Shown: positions 1-6,782, counted from the first letter of the stretch. The stretch is 8,511 nt of DNA from Candidatus Dormiibacterota bacterium (GCA_019234035.1 JAFALX010000203.1:1-8511); one strand, 5' to 3'. Numbers and translations are program-made. The notes: generated from the sequence alone by a model not told the origin.

Positions 1-394
1 CTGTGGCCGGCTCGCGGTGGTGGCCGAGCTGCTGTTCCGCCTCGATGAGCTCGGCCCGCTGCTGGTCGATGGCAGCGCGCAGCGCGCGGATCCCCTCGAG
101 CATCTCGTCGATCACCTCGACCTGCATGTGCGCACGTTCGGCGATCTCCGCATCGTCCGACGACGCGGCTTCCGACTTCGCCACGCCCGCGGCCTCTTCG
201 TCGAGGCGCTTCGCCTGCTCCTCGAGCTGCTTGATGGTCGTGGCCATCGCGGCCATGCGCCCGGCGGTGTCCTGGAGCGCCTGGATCTGCTCGCCCGAAG
301 CGCCCTCTCCGCCGGAGGTGGGCGCGGCCGGCGGCCGGCGGCGCAGCGCGGTGTCGGACCGCAGCACCAGTGCGACGCGCTGCAGGAACCCCAC
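1..394 (-). CDS. Coiled-coil protein downstream of pspA, C-terminus cut by window edge
   Basis: I do not recognise a named family. Reading the minus strand from a GTG at 394 gives 131 open codons to the window edge with no stop. The product starts VGFLQRVALVLRS. A short Ala/Pro/Gly-rich stretch follows (about residues 20-33), then a long Glu/Gln/Ala/Lys/Arg-rich heptad-like helix (about residues 34-125, for example TIKQLEEQAKRLDEEAAG and IDEMLEGIRALRAAIDQQ). It has no Cys, no signal peptide and no membrane segment in the visible part. The GTG lies 16 bases after the pspA stop, so the two are probably co-transcribed and perhaps translationally coupled. GAGAG just upstream is a weak ribosome-binding site. 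The first ATG in frame is about 45 codons further in and would discard a reasonable N-terminus. By position and coiled-coil character it may be a partner of PspA, but this is inference from context only. Confidence 0.6.
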   Translation of the reverse strand, partial: MGFLQRVALVLRSDTALRRRPPAAPTSGGEGASGEQIQALQDTAGRMAAMATTIKQLEEQAKRLDEEAAGVAKSEAASSDDAEIAERAHMQVEVIDEMLEGIRALRAAIDQQRAELIEAEQQLGHHREPAT

Positions 395-410
395 GTCGCT
401 CTCGGCGGGG

Positions 411-1190
411 CTAGGCGCCGGGCTCGGGATCGGCGGTGTCCGCCGCCGGTGCCTTGGCCGCGTCGATATGGCCGCTGACCTGCGGGCCGGCGAGGCCCAG
501 CTCCGCCTTCATCGCGGCGAGCCGTGCATCCACGGACTGATTCACCGCCGTCGCACGCACCTGCGCCTCGATGCCCTCGATGCCACCGGCGCCGAGCCGG
601 CTGAGGATGCCGGTGTCCATCAGCTCGGTCACGGCTTCGGCGCGTGCCTGCGTGCGCAGCATCTTGTCGCGGGCGCGCTCCAGGAGCTGCTGCACCTCGT
701 CCATCTCCTTGCTGATGCCGGTCGCCGTCTCGCCGGCCTGGACGGTCGCCTGCGCAGCGCTGTACTGCGCCTTCATCGTCTCCTTCTGCGTGCGCATCGC
801 GGCGATGCGAGCCTGCAGGCGCTGCCCGGCCACCTCCAGGTTCTCGCGCTGCTGCGTCAGCGCCTCAGCCTGCTCGCGCAGGTTGGAGAGCTGGCCCTCG
901 AGCAGATCCGCCTGCGTCAGCGCGCTCGCCGCCACCTCCTCGCGGTTCTGGGCGAGCGCTGTCCGGGCCAGGTCGTTCAACCGCACACGGTTGGCCTCCA
1001 TCTGCCGCCCCTGGATCTCGAGCTGCTTCTGCGCGGTCACCACGTCGGCGACGCCGCGGCGCACCCGCTGCAGGGCCTCCACCTGCTTCTCGTACGCCAG
1101 GTCGAGCGCGTCGGCGGGATTCTCGAGGTTGTCCAAGGCCCGGCTGGTCTTGCCGCGCACCACGAGGCGGAAGCGCTGCCACAGTCCCAT
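411..1190 (-). CDS. pspA: PspA/IM30 (Vipp1) family protein
   Basis: Phage-shock-protein A family members bind stressed inner membrane through an N-terminal amphipathic helix and form ESCRT-III-like helical assemblies that protect membrane integrity. The 259-residue product begins MGLWQRFRLVVRGK, the usual family amphipathic helix, followed by ALDNLENPADALDLAYEKQ (residues 18-36), typical of the family. Residues 30-195 are almost continuous coiled coil. Residues 198-232 form a further short helix region, and the last 25 residues are an Ala/Pro-rich tail. There are no cysteines, signal peptide or membrane segment, as expected for a peripheral membrane protein. The length lies between E. coli PspA (222) and Vipp1 (about 267). 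I chose the ATG at 1190 because it gives the canonical N-terminus. A GTG at 1217 would add nine residues (VAKNADNGA) and cannot be excluded, since neither start has a strong Shine-Dalgarno sequence. No PspF, PspB or PspC gene is visible. Confidence 0.88.
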   Translation of the reverse strand: MGLWQRFRLVVRGKTSRALDNLENPADALDLAYEKQVEALQRVRRGVADVVTAQKQLEIQGRQMEANRVRLNDLARTALAQNREEVAASALTQADLLEGQLSNLREQAEALTQQRENLEVAGQRLQARIAAMRTQKETMKAQYSAAQATVQAGETATGISKEMDEVQQLLERARDKMLRTQARAEAVTELMDTGILSRLGAGGIEGIEAQVRATAVNQSVDARLAAMKAELGLAGPQVSGHIDAAKAPAADTADPEPGA

Positions 1191-1260
1191 GGCCCCATTG
1201 TCGGCGTTCTTCGCCACGATGACGTGCTTCGTGGCCGCCGCCCCGGAGCCGTTGCATCAC

Positions 1261-1281
1261 CGCCGGTGGCCGGGGCCGGCG
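1261..1281. terminator. GC-rich hairpin between the ASH-protein gene and pspA
   Basis: Plus-strand bases 1261-1266 (CGCCGG) and 1276-1281 (CCGGCG) form a perfect 6-bp inverted repeat around a 9-base G/C loop. It starts 8 bases past the stop of the ASH-domain gene and lies about 70 bases before the pspA start. There is no T-tract on the minus-strand side, so a classical intrinsic terminator is not supported. It could partly terminate or stabilise the upstream message, or be a by-product of local GC content. Confidence 0.25.
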
Positions 1282-1288
1282 CGCGCGG

Positions 1289-2257
1289 TCAGGTGGTGGA
1301 GGAGGAGGTGGTGGTGGTTGTCGTCGTTCCCGGCGCCCAGCTCAGCGCGATCGATTGCGAGCCGCCGCCTGCGTCGTCGTAGATCACGAGCGTCGCCCGG
1401 TAGGCCGCGGCGCCGATGGGAGGCGTGGCGTTGACCTCGAACGTGCACCGCGTGCCCGGCGCATGACCGCTGATGCACGTGTTGGCGGAGATCGCGAAGT
1501 GGGGCGTCGGCCCCGTGACGACCATGTCCAGCACGTCCAGATTGCCGGTGCCGGTGCTGCGCATCGTCACCGTGACCGGTCCGGTCGACGACCCGCTGAA
1601 GGCGATGCTCGTCGGGTCGATGGATGCTGCGGCGGCCGTTCCGGTGCCGCTGAGGCGGACCGTCTGGGTCGGGGGCGAGGCGTCGTCGGTGACGGTCAGC
1701 GTCGCGGTCAGCGGCCCCGCGGCCGTCGGCGTGAACCTGATGCCGATGGGGCATGTCTGGCCGGACTGCAGGGTTTCGCCGCTGCACGCGCCCTCATCGA
1801 GCTGGAACGAGTCCGCGCTGGTCGTGATGCTGCGGACACGCAGGGCTGGGCCGCCCGGATTGGCCAGGTGAAGGAAGTGGATTCCGTTGCTCTCGCCCAC
1901 GTTCTCGGCGCCGAAGTCCAGCGCCGTCGCTTCCAGCGACGCAGCCGGCACCGGCGCCGGCGCAGCGGTTGCGGAGCCACCGCCGAGTCCGGTCTGGTCC
2001 GCTGCGGGGCTGCTCGTGGGAGCAGCTGTCGCCTCCGGGGTGCCGTCGCTCGTCGGAGCCGGCGCGCTGGTAGTCGCGTCTGACACCCGCGCGCTGACGC
2101 GGGAGAGGGGCGCGGGGGAACGGCCGCTGCCGCCTCGGACCGGGCCCACCAGGACGCCGGCCGCCATGCCGAGCACTGCGACCGTGGCGCACGCTCCAGC
2201 GATCGCTCGCTTCCGGCGGTCCCTGAAGATCGCCCCCACACCTTCCCTCTCGGTCAT
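1289..2257 (-). CDS. Membrane-anchored protein with two ASH/choice-of-anchor-D domains
   Basis: The 322-residue product is predicted to be a type II (N-in) membrane protein with an extracytoplasmic Ig-like region. Residues 1-17 are charged (FRDRRKR), residues 18-40 form one hydrophobic segment, and residues 41-105 are a low-complexity Ala/Pro/Ser/Thr linker. Two tandem beta-sandwich repeats follow. In repeat 1 (about 106-205) the marks are LDFGAENVG, C158/C169, IRFTPTAAGPLTATLTV and SGTGT. In repeat 2 (about 211-308) they are C261/C271, FEVNATPPIGAAAYRATLVI and a final beta strand. This is the ASPM-SPD2-Hydin (choice-of-anchor D) pattern, with one Cys pair per repeat that is likely to form a disulfide outside the cell. 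The protein ends in seven Thr, three Ser and two Thr. The ATG at 2257 is preceded by a strong AGGAG site. It is first in a minus-strand series with pspA, but a 98-base gap holding a hairpin separates them, so shared transcription is uncertain. The family is usually structural or adhesive, and no specific ligand can be inferred. Confidence 0.8.
   Translation of the reverse strand: MTEREGVGAIFRDRRKRAIAGACATVAVLGMAAGVLVGPVRGGSGRSPAPLSRVSARVSDATTSAPAPTSDGTPEATAAPTSSPAADQTGLGGGSATAAPAPVPAASLEATALDFGAENVGESNGIHFLHLANPGGPALRVRSITTSADSFQLDEGACSGETLQSGQTCPIGIRFTPTAAGPLTATLTVTDDASPPTQTVRLSGTGTAAAASIDPTSIAFSGSSTGPVTVTMRSTGTGNLDVLDMVVTGPTPHFAISANTCISGHAPGTRCTFEVNATPPIGAAAYRATLVIYDDAGGGSQSIALSWAPGTTTTTTTSSSTT
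1291..1332 (-). repeat. Triplet-repeat tract encoding a Thr/Ser C-terminal tail
   Basis: The last twelve sense codons of the ASH-domain gene are ACG, ACG, ACA, four ACC, three TCC and two ACC, followed by TGA. On the plus strand this reads as runs of GGT and GGA triplets. It is an imperfect trinucleotide repeat placed directly before the stop codon. Such tracts can change length by slippage in steps of one residue without breaking the frame. Confidence 0.6.
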
Positions 2258-2260
2258 CTG

Positions 2261-2268
2261 CCTCTCCT
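2261..2268 (-). promoter_or_regulatory. Strong ribosome-binding site of the ASH-domain gene
   Basis: On the minus strand AGGAGAGG ends three bases before the ATG at 2257, and its AGGAG core is six bases from the start. This is the best Shine-Dalgarno match in the window and fixes the start of the 322-residue protein. It contrasts with the starts of leuS, the receiver gene and elaA, which lack such a site. Confidence 0.7.
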
Positions 2269-2365
2269 CAGTGTGAGCCGCCCCTCTTGCCGACGCAAGC
2301 AGGGTGCCTCAGTCGGCATCGGCGGCTGCTCGTCCAACGGGCACGGCACGAGCCTGGTTTCTGGG

Positions 2366-2371
2366 TACCGT
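2366..2371 (+). promoter_or_regulatory. Possible -10 box of leuS (TACCGT)
   Basis: TACCGT fits the actinobacterial TANNNT pattern and ends nine bases before the leuS ATG at 2381. No Shine-Dalgarno sequence lies between them, so transcription may start within a few bases of the start codon (leaderless or nearly so). No convincing -35 hexamer lies 16-18 bases upstream, so support is weak. The 123-base gap from 2258 to 2380 must carry promoters for both divergent genes. I see no T-box or other leader structure typical of amino-acid-responsive synthetase genes. Confidence 0.25.
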
Positions 2372-2380
2372 TGTAAGCCC

Positions 2381-4813
2381 ATGGAGACAGCAACGGACAC
2401 GGCGTCCGCGCGCTTCGACGACTACGACCACGTCCGGGTCGAGGCCAAGTGGCGCCGCATCTGGGAGGAGCGCGGCGACTACCGCACGCCTCTGGACGAC
2501 CCGGAGCACCCCTTCTACAACCTGATGATGTTCCCGTACCCCTCGGCGGAGGGGCTCCATGTCGGCCACATCATCCCGTACGCGGGCAGCGACATCTACG
2601 GTCGCTGGCGCCGGCTGAAGGGCGACACCGTGTTCGAGCCGATGGGCTTCGACGCCTTCGGCATCCACTCCGAGAACTACGCCATGAAGATCGGCGAGCA
2701 CCCCGCGGTGGTGATGCGCCGCGCCGTGCACAACTTCCGTGAGAACCAGCTGAAACGCATCGGGTCGATGTTCGACTGGGACCACGAGGTCAACACGGCG
2801 GAGCCCAACTACTACCGATGGACGCAGTGGGTGTTCCTGCAGCTGTTCAAGCGGGGCCTCGCCGTGCAGCGCGAGGGGGCGGTGAACTGGTGCCCGTCGT
2901 GTCTCACCGTGCTCGCGGACGAGCAGGTGGAGCAGGGGAAATGTGAACGCTGCCACACGGTCGTCGAGACCCGCTACCTGCGGCAGTGGTGGCTGCTGAT
3001 CACTCGCTACGCGCAGCAGCTGCTCGACGGGCTGGACGCGCTCGACTGGTCGGACTCGACGCGGACGATGCAGCACAACTGGATCGGGCGCAGCCAGGGC
3101 GCGCTGATCCGCTTCGACCTCGAGGGCTGCGCTCGTGACAACGTGACCGTCTACACGACGCGGACGGACACGCTGTTCGGTGCCACCTTCCTCGTCGTGG
3201 GCGCCGACCACCCCGAGCTCGAGGACTTCGTCCCGAGGGAACGGCTGGGTGAGGTGAACGCGTGGCGCAACCGGCTCCGCCCCAGCGACGAGCCGGACTT
3301 CTCGGTGGGCATCGACGCTGGATCGCACGCGATGCATCCGCTCACAGGGGAGCGCATCCCGGTGTGGATCGCGCCCTACGTGCTCGGTGGCTACGGCACG
3401 GGCGTGATCATGGCGGTGCCCGCGAACGACGAACGCGACTGGCAGTTCGCCAAGGCGCATTCGCTCCGCATAGTCGCGGTGATCAGCGGCGGCGACGTGA
3501 GCGCCGACGAGGCGCCGCACACCCGCGAGGGGACACTGATCAACAGCGACGGCTTCGACGGTCTGTCGTCCGCCGAGGGCAAGCAGCGGATCATCGCGCG
3601 GCTGCAGGAGCTGGGCCGCGGCGAGTCCAGCGTGCAGTACAAGCTGCGCGACTGGCTGATCTCACGGCAGCGGTACTGGGGCCCGCCGATCCCGATCATC
3701 CACTGCCCGGTCGACGGCGCCGTGCCTGTGCCCGAGGAGGACCTGCCCGTGCTGCTGCCGGAGCTCGAGGACTTCCGGCCCACCGGAACGGGCGTGTCCC
3801 CGCTCGCGACCGTCGAGGACTGGGTCAACGTGAGCTGCCCGCAGTGCGGCGGGCCGGCGCGGCGCGAGACCGACGTGAGCGACACGTTCCTCGACTCTGC
3901 GTGGTACTTCCTGCGCTACCCGTCGACCGACTTCGACGACGTCGCCTGGGACGAGGAGCGCACGGCGACGTGGCTGCCGGTCGACATGTACATCGGCGGC
4001 AACGAGCACGCGGTCCGCCACCTGCTGTACTCGCGATTCCTCATGCGCGTGTTCCACGAGATGGGACTCGTGCCCGTGCCCGAGCCGTTCACGCGGTTTC
4101 GCGCGCACGGGATCATCACGCGCGACGGCCGCAAGATGTCGAAGACGTACGGCAACGTGGTGAACCCGGACGAGTACATCGAACGCTACGGCGCCGACAC
4201 CTTCCGCCTGTACATGATGTACCTCGGCCCGTACATGTCCGGCGGCGATTTCCGTGACGCGGGAATTGCCGGGATGGTGCGCTTCCTGCACAGGGTGTGG
4301 CGCCTGGCGCAGACGGCGACGTCGCGCGATACGCACGACGCGGCGCGGGAACGACGGCGGCACCGGCTGATCAAGCGGGTCGACGACGACATCGCAGAGC
4401 TCGGCTACAACACCGCAATCGCCTTTCTCATGGAGTTCGCGCGCGACGTCGACCAGGAGGCGCAGCGCGGCGAAGGCCGCCGCGTCGACGCCGAGACTCT
4501 GCTGCTCCTCCTGGCGCCGTTCGCCCCGTTCATCACCGAGGAGCTGTGGCAGCGCATGGGCAGCGACGGCTCCGTGCACGCCCCCGGTGGCTGGCCGCAG
4601 TACGACCCTGACCTCGCGCGCGTGCAGCGCGTGACCGTCGCCATCACGGTCAACGGGAAGGTGCGCGACCAGCTCGAGGTCGACGCGGGGACGGACCAGG
4701 ATCAGCTGCGCCGCCTCGCGCTGCAGCTGCCGCGGATTCGCGAGCTCCTCGAGGGACGCGAGCCGTCCAAGGTTGTGGCCGTCGTCGACCGCATCGTCAA
4801 TATCGTCGTCTGA
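2381..4813 (+). CDS. leuS: Leucyl-tRNA synthetase
   Basis: Cytoplasmic class I aminoacyl-tRNA synthetase (EC 6.1.1.4) that charges tRNA-Leu with leucine and edits mischarged products. The 810-residue product is full length for the bacterial enzyme. The HIGH motif is HVGH (60-63) inside PYPSAEGLHVGH. A zinc-knuckle-like region has C171, C174, C188 and C191. The CP1 editing domain shows the threonine-rich TTRTDT (259-264) and MAVPANDERDW, with the conserved editing Asp at 353. ARRETDVSDTFLDSAWYFLRY is the typical core before VDMYIGGNEHAV. The KMSKS loop reads KMSKT (585-589). The C-terminus has VNGKVRDQLEV and ends VDRIVNIVV, the normal family end. A second metal-like site is reduced (C442 alone, then C486/C489). 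I chose the ATG at 2381. An in-frame GTG at 2273 would add 36 non-conserved residues, reach close to the divergent gene and lacks a ribosome-binding site. The gene stands alone, convergent with the PAS-EAL gene. Confidence 0.97.
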   Translation: METATDTASARFDDYDHVRVEAKWRRIWEERGDYRTPLDDPEHPFYNLMMFPYPSAEGLHVGHIIPYAGSDIYGRWRRLKGDTVFEPMGFDAFGIHSENYAMKIGEHPAVVMRRAVHNFRENQLKRIGSMFDWDHEVNTAEPNYYRWTQWVFLQLFKRGLAVQREGAVNWCPSCLTVLADEQVEQGKCERCHTVVETRYLRQWWLLITRYAQQLLDGLDALDWSDSTRTMQHNWIGRSQGALIRFDLEGCARDNVTVYTTRTDTLFGATFLVVGADHPELEDFVPRERLGEVNAWRNRLRPSDEPDFSVGIDAGSHAMHPLTGERIPVWIAPYVLGGYGTGVIMAVPANDERDWQFAKAHSLRIVAVISGGDVSADEAPHTREGTLINSDGFDGLSSAEGKQRIIARLQELGRGESSVQYKLRDWLISRQRYWGPPIPIIHCPVDGAVPVPEEDLPVLLPELEDFRPTGTGVSPLATVEDWVNVSCPQCGGPARRETDVSDTFLDSAWYFLRYPSTDFDDVAWDEERTATWLPVDMYIGGNEHAVRHLLYSRFLMRVFHEMGLVPVPEPFTRFRAHGIITRDGRKMSKTYGNVVNPDEYIERYGADTFRLYMMYLGPYMSGGDFRDAGIAGMVRFLHRVWRLAQTATSRDTHDAARERRRHRLIKRVDDDIAELGYNTAIAFLMEFARDVDQEAQRGEGRRVDAETLLLLLAPFAPFITEELWQRMGSDGSVHAPGGWPQYDPDLARVQRVTVAITVNGKVRDQLEVDAGTDQDQLRRLALQLPRIRELLEGREPSKVVAVVDRIVNIVV

Positions 4814-4857
4814 GCACCGCCGCAAACGATCACCTCGACATCGCCAGAGCGGGCTCA

Positions 4858-4891
4858 CCGTGATGACGGCGTTTTTGCTCGTACATCACGG
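4858..4891. terminator. Inverted repeat downstream of leuS, probable terminator
   Basis: CCGTGATG (4858-4865) is perfectly complementary to CATCACGG (4884-4891). Three further pairs (ACG 4866-4868 with CGT 4880-4882) extend the stem past one bulged A at 4883, leaving an 11-base loop with five T. The hairpin lies 44 bases after the leuS stop, between convergent genes. There is no U-tract after the stem on either strand, which is common for terminators in GC-rich actinobacteria. Terminator function is inferred from position. Confidence 0.5.
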
Positions 4892-4923
4892 CATTGCCCA
4901 CGGCCCGAGGCTACCCGCACGCG

Positions 4924-4955
4924 GAATCGTTCCCTGGGGCCACGCGTAACGATTC
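4924..4955. terminator. Inverted repeat downstream of the PAS-EAL gene, probable terminator
   Basis: GAATCGTT (4924-4931) is perfectly complementary to AACGATTC (4948-4955), with a 16-base loop. It lies 55 bases beyond the stop of the minus-strand PAS-EAL gene, and its A/T-containing stem stands out from the GC-rich surroundings. Its loop contains GCCACGCG (4939-4946), which is perfectly complementary to CGCGTGGC at 4973-4980, so a pseudoknot or an alternative pairing is possible. A terminator role for the minus-strand gene is the simplest reading. Confidence 0.45.
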
Positions 4956-5010
4956 GGACGCTGACACGCAACCGCGTGGCAGCACGCGCGCGCTGAGCGA
5001 GCTCTTGCGC

Positions 5011-6186
5011 CTACTCGGATGCGAGGACGCGAATCATCGGGCGGCGGCTCAGCAGCGGCTGCGGCCGGCCCAGGAAGAAACCCTGCGCGTAATCGATGCC
5101 GAGCTCTTCGAGCGCCGCCAGCTCCTCACCCGTCTCAACGCCCTCGGCGATGAGCGTCGCGCCGATGTCGGCCGCGAAGCGGACGAGCCCGGCGGCGCGC
5201 GCCCGGTTCACCGGATCGCTGTCGATGCGCCGCGTCACTGCGCGGTCCAGCTTGATGAACTCCGGTGTCAGTGCGACGAGCTGGGCCAGGCCGGCGTACC
5301 CGGTGCCGGCGTCATCGATGGCGACCCGTGCACCGCGCTCACGCACGCGCTTGAACACCGATCGCAGGAGCGTCGCGTCCGCCACCGCCGCGCGCTCGGG
5401 CACCTCGACGACCACGTGTTCGCACGCGATCGGTGCGAGCGTTTGATCGAGCTCCGCGCTGTCCAGCGTTGCCGGCGACACGTTGACCGACATGAACACG
5501 CCCTGCGGGAGGTGGTGCGCGAGTGCTGCTGCGTTGGCGATCGCGCGAACCTCGAGCTCGGTCCCGAGCCCCGCCGCGGCGGCTTCCGCGAACCACTCGT
5601 CCGGCGCTCGGTCGGAGGGAGGGTCGAACCGCGACAGCGCCTCGAAGCCGAAGACCATGCCGCTCTCCAGCGCGAAGATCGGCTGGAGCTCGATGCGCGG
5701 TCCGGCTCCGGCGAGCACGGTGCGCACGCGTGCCGCGCGTGCGGCCACCTGGCGGTGACGACGGGCGCTGTCCTGGTCCGCTTCGACGGCGACTGTGATG
5801 TCTCTCGCGCTGGCGTAGATCGCGCCATCGAGGAGCGCTGCGGTCGACGACCAGCCCAGCCAGCGGTACGACCCGTCGACGCAGCGGAAGCGATTGCGGA
5901 AGTGCAGCGAGGGGAACCCCGTCGCGATCTTGGCCGACTCGGTGACCGTCGCCTGGCGATCGTCCGGGTGCACGAAGTCCAGGTACGGGCGCGACAGCAG
6001 CTCCTCTTGCGACCAGCCGAGCACGCGCGTCCACGCCGGGTTCAGCGCCTTGAAGCAGCCGTCGATGCCGGCGACGCAGAGCATGTCGGTCGCCTGCGCG
6101 AAGAAGTCCTCAGGCCATTCCTGCGAAGCCGTCGCCCTGCGCGCGTGCGCCCAACCAGCTGTTGCCGCGCCGGGTCGCGAAGTCAT
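5011..6186 (-). CDS. PAS-EAL cyclic-di-GMP phosphodiesterase
   Basis: The 391-residue protein is predicted to hydrolyse cyclic di-GMP to pGpG in response to a signal sensed by its PAS domain. The PAS domain covers about residues 25-131 (FFAQATDMLCVAGIDGCFKALNPAW, LDFVHPDDR, then FRNRFRCVDGSYRWLGWSS and ASARDIT). A short helical linker (132-160) leads to the EAL domain (about 163-388). Expected catalytic and metal-binding residues are present: E182 in FEALSRF, N235 in SVNVS, E261 in VVEVPE, D291-D292 in IDDAGTGYAGL, K312 in FIKLD, E348 in IAEGVET and Q368 in AQGFFLGRP. The signature normally read as DDFGTGY has Ala in place of Phe. There is no GGDEF domain, membrane segment or signal peptide, so it is probably cytoplasmic. 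The ATG at 6186 is the furthest possible start, because an in-frame TGA lies four codons upstream, and no clear ribosome-binding site precedes it. The gene follows elaA on the same strand after a 106-base gap, so it may have its own promoter. Confidence 0.9.
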   Translation of the reverse strand: MTSRPGAATAGWAHARRATASQEWPEDFFAQATDMLCVAGIDGCFKALNPAWTRVLGWSQEELLSRPYLDFVHPDDRQATVTESAKIATGFPSLHFRNRFRCVDGSYRWLGWSSTAALLDGAIYASARDITVAVEADQDSARRHRQVAARAARVRTVLAGAGPRIELQPIFALESGMVFGFEALSRFDPPSDRAPDEWFAEAAAAGLGTELEVRAIANAAALAHHLPQGVFMSVNVSPATLDSAELDQTLAPIACEHVVVEVPERAAVADATLLRSVFKRVRERGARVAIDDAGTGYAGLAQLVALTPEFIKLDRAVTRRIDSDPVNRARAAGLVRFAADIGATLIAEGVETGEELAALEELGIDYAQGFFLGRPQPLLSRRPMIRVLASE

Positions 6187-6292
6187 CCGAGCGCAGTGTC
6201 ATGCGCGTTGCACCGCCGTAGCAGCCGGGCAAGCGATTCGTCACTCCGGCGTCATCGAACCATCCGGAAGCAAGTCTCGCTGGCCGGGCCGC

Positions 6293-6739
6293 TCAGCGCG
6301 TCAGACGCATGCGCACGTGGGGGATGCCGTCCTCGATCCACTCCTCGCTGCAGCGCACGAAGCCGAACCGCTCGTACCAGCCATCGAGCCGCGCCTGCGC
6401 CTTGAGCTCCACCGGCCGCGACACTCGGTCGAGCGCCGCGCGCAGCAGCACCGATGCCAGGCCGGCGCCGCGCCGGTCTGCGCGCGTCACGATGCGGCCG
6501 ATCTGCGCCACGTCGCCGCGCACGATGCGCAGTGTCGCGACGACGGCGCCGTCCTCCTCGACCCAGAGGTGCTCCGTGCCGGGATCGGCGTCGCGTCCAT
6601 CGATGTCCGCGTATGCGCACTGCTGTTCGACAACGAACACATCGCTGCGCAGCCTGAGAATCCCGTGCAGCTCGACGGGGCTCAGGTCCCGCAGATGGGC
6701 GCTGCGGACGTGAGCGGCCGGCGTGCGCGGATCGCCCAT
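6293..6739 (-). CDS. elaA: ElaA-family GNAT N-acetyltransferase
   Basis: Predicted acetyl-CoA-dependent N-acetyltransferase of the ElaA type; the physiological substrate is not established. The 148-residue product is close to E. coli ElaA (about 153). Family marks are LRSDVFVVEQQCAYADIDGRD (30-50, compare LRCAVFVVEQNCPYQDIDG in ElaA), the acetyl-CoA loop IGRIVTRADRRGAGLAS with R90-x-x-G93-x-A95, KAQARLDGWYERFGF (113-127), and the near-C-terminal EDGIPHVRM. I chose the ATG at 6739 because homology begins soon after it. A longer frame from 6841 would add 34 residues without family resemblance and overlap the divergent receiver gene. TAGCGT lies seven bases upstream of the ATG, which suggests a leaderless message. 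A GTG three codons upstream (6748) is the only other nearby start. Confidence 0.88.
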   Translation of the reverse strand: MGDPRTPAAHVRSAHLRDLSPVELHGILRLRSDVFVVEQQCAYADIDGRDADPGTEHLWVEEDGAVVATLRIVRGDVAQIGRIVTRADRRGAGLASVLLRAALDRVSRPVELKAQARLDGWYERFGFVRCSEEWIEDGIPHVRMRLTR

Positions 6740-6746
6740 GACGCGC

Positions 6747-6752
6747 ACGCTA
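6747..6752 (-). promoter_or_regulatory. Possible leaderless -10 box of elaA (TAGCGT)
   Basis: On the minus strand TAGCGT is followed by exactly seven bases and then the ATG at 6739. This is the spacing expected when transcription begins at the A of the start codon. It fits the TANNNT pattern, and there is no Shine-Dalgarno sequence. No good -35 hexamer is visible. Confidence 0.3.
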
Positions 6753-6782
6753 CCGCGCGGGCGTCGCAACGTGGCGAACCTC

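Noticed and set aside
3..1382. Long plus-strand open frame of 459 codons opposite pspA
   Set aside because: Low-complexity Arg/Ser/Ala/Leu-rich translation with no family resemblance. It lies antisense to the clear PspA and coiled-coil frames and reflects high GC content.
2286..2299. CTTGC-CGAC-GCAAG inverted repeat in the divergent promoter region
   Set aside because: Only a 5-bp stem with a 4-base loop, which is expected by chance. There is no second copy in the window.
2273..2380. N-terminal extension of LeuRS from a GTG at 2273
   Set aside because: The 36 extra residues do not resemble any LeuRS N-terminus, there is no ribosome-binding site, and the extension would fill the divergent promoter region.
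3662..4858. Minus-strand frame of 398 codons opposite leuS
   Set aside because: Mirror frame of a highly conserved synthetase; rich in His, Arg and Val with no recognisable domain.
6245..6268. TCCGG/CCGGA repeat between the PAS-EAL gene and elaA
   Set aside because: A 5-bp GC stem with a 14-base loop and no T-tract; too weak to call a terminator.
4894..6405. Plus-strand open frame of 503 codons over the PAS-EAL gene
   Set aside because: The Arg/Ala-rich translation lacks any motif, while the minus strand encodes an intact PAS-EAL protein with all catalytic residues.
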